A stretch of 64,000 nucleotides of DNA from Eudorina sp. 2006-703-Eu-15 (taxonomy: Eukaryota; Chlorophyta; Chlorophyceae; Chlamydomonadales; Volvocaceae): positions 1 through 64,000 of the forward strand of contig BDSI01000013.1 of NCBI GenBank assembly GCA_003117195.1, in the 5' to 3' direction. Positions 58,721 to 64,000 of the stretch are shown here, piece after piece (the first letter of the stretch is position 1; every line of letters begins with the position of its first letter). The position numbers were made by a program, and so were the translations under genes. A model generated the notes under the pieces. It did not search any database, was not told where the DNA came from, and worked only from the letters and a program-made list of their open reading frames with translations.

Positions 58721-61700
58721 ATGGAGGTAAAATTGACAACCGCGGCCGCGGTCAGCGAAGATGGCTGGGCTGATGTCAGTGCGTCGGCTACGCCAGCGAC
58801 GCCCCTGTGCAACCAGAGTGGATACCTGGACCGCGTCGATGGCTGTCTGCTGGGGAAGATGTGCGGCGACGTCTTGGGTGCGGGCGTGGAGGGATGGGAT
58901 GCCCAACAGGTGTTGACCGCCAACCCGGAGGGCCTCACGGACTTCCTCCACACGGAACGCGGGTAGGTTAAAAAGCAAAGAAAAATAAAACCGGGCACAC
59001 CCAGAGTCCCAGACGCACACCCAGCGCGGGTGGGTGCTGCGCATGTGTGTCTCGTAAAATCGATCTATTGTGTCTACGAGGGAGCCCACGGAGTAGTCCT
59101 GGGCTGGGGCGTTGGCCGCGGCACTGGCGTGCTGTTGTGGGGAGAGCGCTTTTGAGGGTGTGCGGCTTGATGGATCCCTGTCTTGGATGAATGAATGAAC
59201 GTTACAGCGGCCCCCGAAAAGGGGTACTCCCCCGGGCGGGCAATCTACCATGCGCGGCACATCTGCAGCGAGTCCAATGCCGACCCATGGCTGGGGCACA
59301 CCACATGAAATCATGTCAGGTTCGTGAGGACCTTGGCGCAGGATGGGTCCTGCCATACTTGCGCCATCCCCGCCTCCAGAATCCCATCGCCTGCGGCGAA
59401 ACCCCGCTGAAGGAGGCCGTCCCTCCCCGCCGTCCTAATACCCTCCCTTTGGATTTGGATTCTATTGTTCCTATCCCCCGGATCGCCACCGGCGCTTGCT
59501 GGACCCCACCGGGGGCATCCTGATGCCTGAATCACAGTTTCGGCTGCTACACAGGTGAGCCCATCCATCCGCACAACAGCTCCATGCACCTGCCGGGCAT
59601 CCCTCTTTGCTCGTTGCACCCTTATCATTCGATACTAGAAAGTGGACGAATGCGAGGGTGATGCCGCAAAGACCGCAGGACAGCTCCTGGTAGATACCCA
59701 CAATTCTGCCACATCTTGGGAGCACCGGTGTATGGCCCCCGATGGCCCGCCGTTGACTCTGTCCCTGTACGTTTGAAACACGCGCTACTCGACCGACGGT
59801 CTACCCCTGTACGTTTGAAACACGCGCCACTCGACCGACGGTCTACCCCTCAGATGATACCCAAATGGCGATAGCCCTGGCTCGCAGCCTGGTGGCGACC
59901 GGCGGGCGGGTGGATGACGTGCACGCCGCACGGAGCTACGCGGAGGAGTACCAGGCGCACCGAGGGTACGGCGGTACGGCGTTCAAGGTACGGCACGGTA
60001 CATCAGTTTCTTGTCCGCGGCCCCTAGATGACATGTGCATGAATTGATGAATGAGTTGTCACAGCAGTCGACATGCGCACAGCGAGTGCTGGCCAGTCGG
60101 CTGGTCGTTTGCGCGGGGCGACCAAATCCGTTCTGACGCTCTTCATCCCATTTGCAAAGCCCAGAGCACCCCGCAAAACCGATGATAGCTTATGTGGCCT
60201 GTAAGCTAGAACTGTTCTGGTACTGTAGGTCCGCGGGTACGTGTGCTCAACACCACAGGTACCCTCACCCCAAGGAGCACTCGCTGTCGGCCCGATTGCG
60301 TTGTCTACTTGTTTTCCACTGGCTGCTTCCTTTTGCTGCCCGCTCCTTTCGTGTTTCTGCCTGGTCGGCGGTGGCGTCCGTGACGGCGGCGGGCGCAGAT
60401 CCTGTCCAGCATCAAGCGCGACGGCATCGACGCCGACTCCATCAAAACCATCGGCACCAAGTACATCTCCAGCGGCTCGTTCGGCAACGGAGGCGCGATG
60501 CGCATCGCGCCGCTGGGCCTGGTGTACAGGTACGGAGTACAGGGTACGGGGTACGGGCGTACTGGATAGCCAGCAAGGGGATTCATTTGGCCTGGCACCT
60601 GTGCCTGACTGGAGGGGTTTCGTGTGCTTTCTATGGAAGCCTGACTCGTGGGTTTCTTTTGCCGAAAACGCCCTGAAGCATCCATCCATCCATCCATCCA
60701 TCCATCCATCCATCCATCCATCCATCCATCCATCCATCCATCCATCCATCCATCCATCCATCCATCCATCCATCCATCCATCCATCCATCCATCATCCAT
60801 CCATCCATCCATCCATCCATCCACCTCCATCCATCCATCCATCCATCCATCCATCCAATCCATCCATCCATCCATCCATCCATCCATCCATCCATCCATC
60901 CATCCATCCATCCATCCATCCATCCATCCATCCATCCATCCATCCATCCATCCATCCATCCATCCATCCATCCATCCATCCATCCATCCATCCATCCATC
61001 CATCCATCCATCCATCCATCCATCCATCCATCCATCCATCCATCCATCCATCCATCCATCCATCCATCCATCCATCCATCCATCCATCCATCCATCCATC
61101 CATCCATCCATCCATCCATCCATCCATCCATCCATCCATCCATCCATCCATCCATCCATCCATCCATCCATCCATCCATCCATCCATCCATCCATCCATC
61201 CATCCATCCATCCATCCATCCATCCATCCATCCATCCATCCATCCATCCATCCATCCATCCATCCATCCATCCATCCATCCATCCATCCATCCATCCATC
61301 CATCCATCCATCCATCCATCCATCCATGATCCATCTGCATCCCGCGCTGACCCGTCCCCACCTGAGCCGCCGCGCAGACACGCGCCTCCTGCAGTACTCC
61401 GTGAGGCGGTGGCCGCCGCCCTCCGCTGCACCCACGTCCACCCAGTCGCCATCGACGGCGCCTTCGTCATCGCCCTGGCGGTGGGGTACCTGGCGGCCAG
61501 GGCGCCGGGGCCTGCACTGGCGGGGCCGCCGCCAGCAGCGCCGCCGGCGGCATCGTCAGCAACGCCGCCGGCGGAGGCGGTGGCGACGCCGATGGGACTG
61601 CTGGACCACGTGCTGTCCCGAAGGGCGCTGCTCGCTACGGAGGGCATGGCGCACAAGGTGGAGGGAGTGATGGCAGCGCTGCTGCAGGTAGGACAACAAG

Positions 61701-62772
61701 GTGTGTGTGTGGGGTGGGGGGTTGGGTTGGGGTGGGGTGGGAGGGAGTGGGGGGTAGGGTTTAAGGGCGGACGCGCCTGCCCCGCAGTGGGTGGGTGCTG
61801 GGTGGGCGGCGATCCGGTTGCCGTCGCTGGAACCGCCGCCGCAGCGTCACACCTCCAAACTGTACCAGCTCCCCGCAACGGGAAGGTTCTGTTCACGGCT
61901 TGATCTGGGCGCAAATGAACGCTGGGTGGGGTCCCCGCTGCATCCACAGTGCACCTATCACGACCCGACATGAGCCGGGTGATGCGGCACACGCAGTTGG
62001 GGGTTACTTGGGGTTACTTGGGAGTTGTGGCCCACGGGCGTGTCTGCCGCTCTGCCAGTGTCTTCATGCTGTCAGTTCCTTTGGTTCCTGTTCGTTGTGC
62101 GCCTCCGCCCTGTTGCAGAACCCGCGGTTCAAGGGCGAGCAGGAAACATGGGGGCACTACTTCGCCTCCCCGGCATGGGCGGCGGAGCTGGCGCTGCAGC
62201 AGCAGGTGGCGGAGCCGTTCCAGATCCGAGCTGACGACGCGGCGGCAGCGGCGCTGAGCGCGCTGTGCTGGCACTGGGGCAGGCCGCAGGATGCGGTCGT
62301 TGCCGCCGTACACTACGGCGGCGACACCGACACCGTGGCGGCGATTACGGGTACGGCGCTGCACGGCATTGCCGAGTGTTTGGCGGGGCGGTGGCGCCCA
62401 CGCTTCAGTATTGTTTCGACGGCACGGGGCGCGAACGCCCAGAAGTTCAGCAGGCATCGCGGACGCCTTCAACGGCGACTGTCTCGCGGAAAGTGCGACT
62501 GCATTTCGTTTTGTTGCGCCGCGACTGAAGCGGCTCTCAGCCCCTCTGTCCGATCTTGCGGACCCGTGCCGCGCCGTCCTGCCGTACCTGCCGCCTGACA
62601 TGCCCTGTCGCGCGGCCTACCTTGCTTGCACCTAGGTGCGATGGCTGGCGCATTGTACGGCACGAGGTGGCTGCCGACACGATGGCTCGACCACTTGGAG
62701 AACGGACCCGCGGGTCGTGACGAGGTCCTGCAGCTGGGCGCCACCCTGGCGCGGTACGACACACGGACATGA
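58721..62772 (+). CDS. ADP-ribosylglycohydrolase (ARH/DraG family), 7 exons, 400 aa
   Basis: Exons: 58721-58962, 59538-59554 (17-nt microexon), 59854-59987, 60399-60529, 61378-61687, 62119-62350, 62636-62772. Phases close only if the microexon is used, giving [19 protein letters not shown]. Other family blocks are [75 protein letters not shown] and [20 protein letters not shown]. The Asp pairs in YTDDT and GGDTDT bind the two metal ions. The enzyme removes ADP-ribose from proteins or related compounds. Start ATG chosen at AAAAATGGAGG; the frame is open further upstream into AT-rich DNA. Intron 1 contains a LINE end, intron 4 a 650-bp ATCC microsatellite. TGTAA at 63864 may be its poly(A) signal. 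Confidence 0.9.
59190..59340 (-). mobile_element. LINE 3' end in ARH intron 1
   Basis: The minus strand ends GGGGGCCGCTGTAACGTTCA then TTCATTCATCC, a variant of the recurring terminus. The upstream (higher-coordinate) limit is unclear. Confidence 0.55.
59765..59848. repeat. 42-bp tandem duplication just before ARH exon 3
   Basis: CTGTACGTTTGAAACACGCG... at 59765 recurs at 59807 with one change. The second copy ends 5 bases before exon 3 and supplies its acceptor region (ACCCCTCAG). Confidence 0.9.
60677..61327. repeat. (ATCC)n microsatellite, ~650 bp, in ARH intron 4
   Basis: Nearly perfect ATCC repeat with four interruptions near 60790-60860. All frames translate as poly-HPSI or poly-WMDG and are spurious. 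Confidence 0.98.
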
Positions 62773-63931
62773 CAAAGTGGCGTGCTGTTGGGGCCGTACC
62801 TTGCCTGGCCCGGGCCCGCTGCGGCCTCGGAAGGGAGGGCTCGTTTAGGAATCGCTGAGCTACGTACGGCACGACGTACGCTGCGGGGTTAGGACGCAGC
62901 GCAGAATCTGCGACCCCGCAGATGCTGTTGGAACGAAGCCCGGGAGCTGAAGATGCCGCGGACATGAGATGTGATGAAGGACGGCGTCGGGGTCACCTGC
63001 GCGGCCCCAGTAGGCTAGCTGGCTAGGCGGCAGGCAGCGTTCTGCAATGGGTGTGGCGACGGGATGAGTCTTCCGTACACATTCCGTACACATTCCGTAC
63101 ACGTGGTGATGGCTCCTACACCCCAGGTCTCCGTGCGTCACCGGAATCCCACTACTTGTGATACCCGGCCGGTCTCCGAAACCGTACATCCAGCCGGCGG
63201 ATTCCCCCTGCCGCTAGTAGATCCCTCCACACGTATGGACTCAACCCACACCACCACTAGGTCACCTCCGATACAGCCACACATAGAGGCCTTTAACGGT
63301 CACAACTAAAGAGGCAGGGCACGATCGCCAAGCCAGCGCATCCGGGCTACAGCTTGATTTGCTCAGAAATGTATGCATGCATGCGCATCTGCTTTATTTG
63401 GAGCCGTATTGATTGCTTGACGCGCACGCTCCGCGGGCGAGCCAAACAACGCTGGAGACGAAAATCGCGGACGCGTGCATTCCATCAGTCCATCAGTCGG
63501 GGCCGGCAGCGGCGGCACCTCAACTGCTGGGGTCGTGGGGTGCCTCCGTCTGGTCCGGCCGTGTGTCTGCTGCACACCAAGAACGTTACAGAGAGAAATC
63601 CCCTCCTGTTGATGCCTCCTTTTCATCACACAGCTCTAATCTAATAAAGGCCCAGCAAATGAAAGCAAAGCGCGCGATAACTTTCCGGGTGAGCCATACA
63701 AACTGCCATCCTTGCCAAATGCACGCCGGCCTTTTTATCAAGGGCGCACTGACAAGGTCAATCTCGGGTACGTAGTTGGTCAACCACTCCCGACCAGTTA
63801 ACGCTGATCTGCACACCAAGTCCGCGAAACCGTGCTATCCTACATGCGCATTTTTTATCATTATGTAAAGCAGATAGAAGCAAGAGTGGCGCTGAGAGTT
63901 AATGTCGGTGCGCTGTGTACTTCATTCTACT
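62773..63931. other. Downstream of the ARH gene: no gene recognised
   Basis: ACATTCCGT is repeated three times at about 63077-63100. Possible poly(A) signal TGTAA at 63864-63868. Confidence 0.4.
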
Positions 63932-63964
63932 ATGCCACGTCAGCCATCCAAACGGAAGGAAAAG
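63932..63964 (+). CDS. Possible first exon of a new gene
   Basis: ATG opens MPRQPSKRKEK, followed at 63965 by GTGAGT, a strong donor site. Only 11 codons are present before the window ends, so this is a suggestion. Confidence 0.3.
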
Positions 63965-64000
63965 GTGAGTGCAAAGGAAACAAATCGCGGATGATCACGT

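Noticed and set aside
60024..61992. Very long open frames of (WMDG)n and (HPSI)n on both strands
   Set aside because: They are translations of the ATCC microsatellite in ARH intron 4.

Overview
The window looks like nuclear DNA of a green alga of the Chlamydomonas/Volvox group (Volvocales). Pointers are a plastid-type PsbP-domain protein with a twin-arginine lumenal signal, a plastid-type RimO, intron-rich GC-rich genes with GT...AG introns, TGTAA motifs downstream of several genes, a divergent H2A/H2B pair with palindromic 3' ends, and Ty3/gypsy chromovirus remains. No species is assigned. All exon models were built by hand from splice sites and reading phase, and no search was run.

Left part (1-30 kb) is mostly mobile and repetitive DNA. 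A decayed non-LTR retrotransposon (LINE) fills 1-6.8 kb on the minus strand. It reads, 5' to 3', membrane-spanning region, Josephin-like cysteine protease, APE endonuclease, reverse transcriptase. Two adjacent ~170-bp satellites (7.7-10.6 kb) follow, sharing one palindromic core, then a chromovirus tail with very short LTRs. A complete five-exon glycosyltransferase family 90 gene (12,847-22,334) carries LTR, LINE and microsatellite debris in its introns. At 24.5-27.7 kb lies a 3.2-kb element with 59-bp terminal inverted repeats. It encodes a tyrosine-recombinase-like protein, a Ulp1/C48-like protease and a small membrane ORF. At 28-29.2 kb a LINE 3' end is interrupted by a 393-bp hAT-like MITE with a perfect 8-bp target duplication.

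Right part (30-63 kb) is gene-rich. In order: a small minus-strand membrane-protein gene of unknown function; divergent histones H2B(-) and H2A(+), each with its 3' palindrome; an F-box/LRR-like gene (-); a PsbP-domain thylakoid lumen gene (+, 7 exons); rimO, the ribosomal protein S12 methylthiotransferase (+, 10 exons); an EAR-repeat membrane protein (+, 5 exons); and an ADP-ribosylglycohydrolase (+, 7 exons including a 17-nt microexon). The window ends in what may be the first exon of another gene.

The genes do not form one pathway; PsbP-like and RimO share a plastid destination. The most unusual content is in the selfish elements. Two unrelated ones carry proteases of the ubiquitin/SUMO-removing type, and LINE 3' ends repeatedly abut microsatellites.
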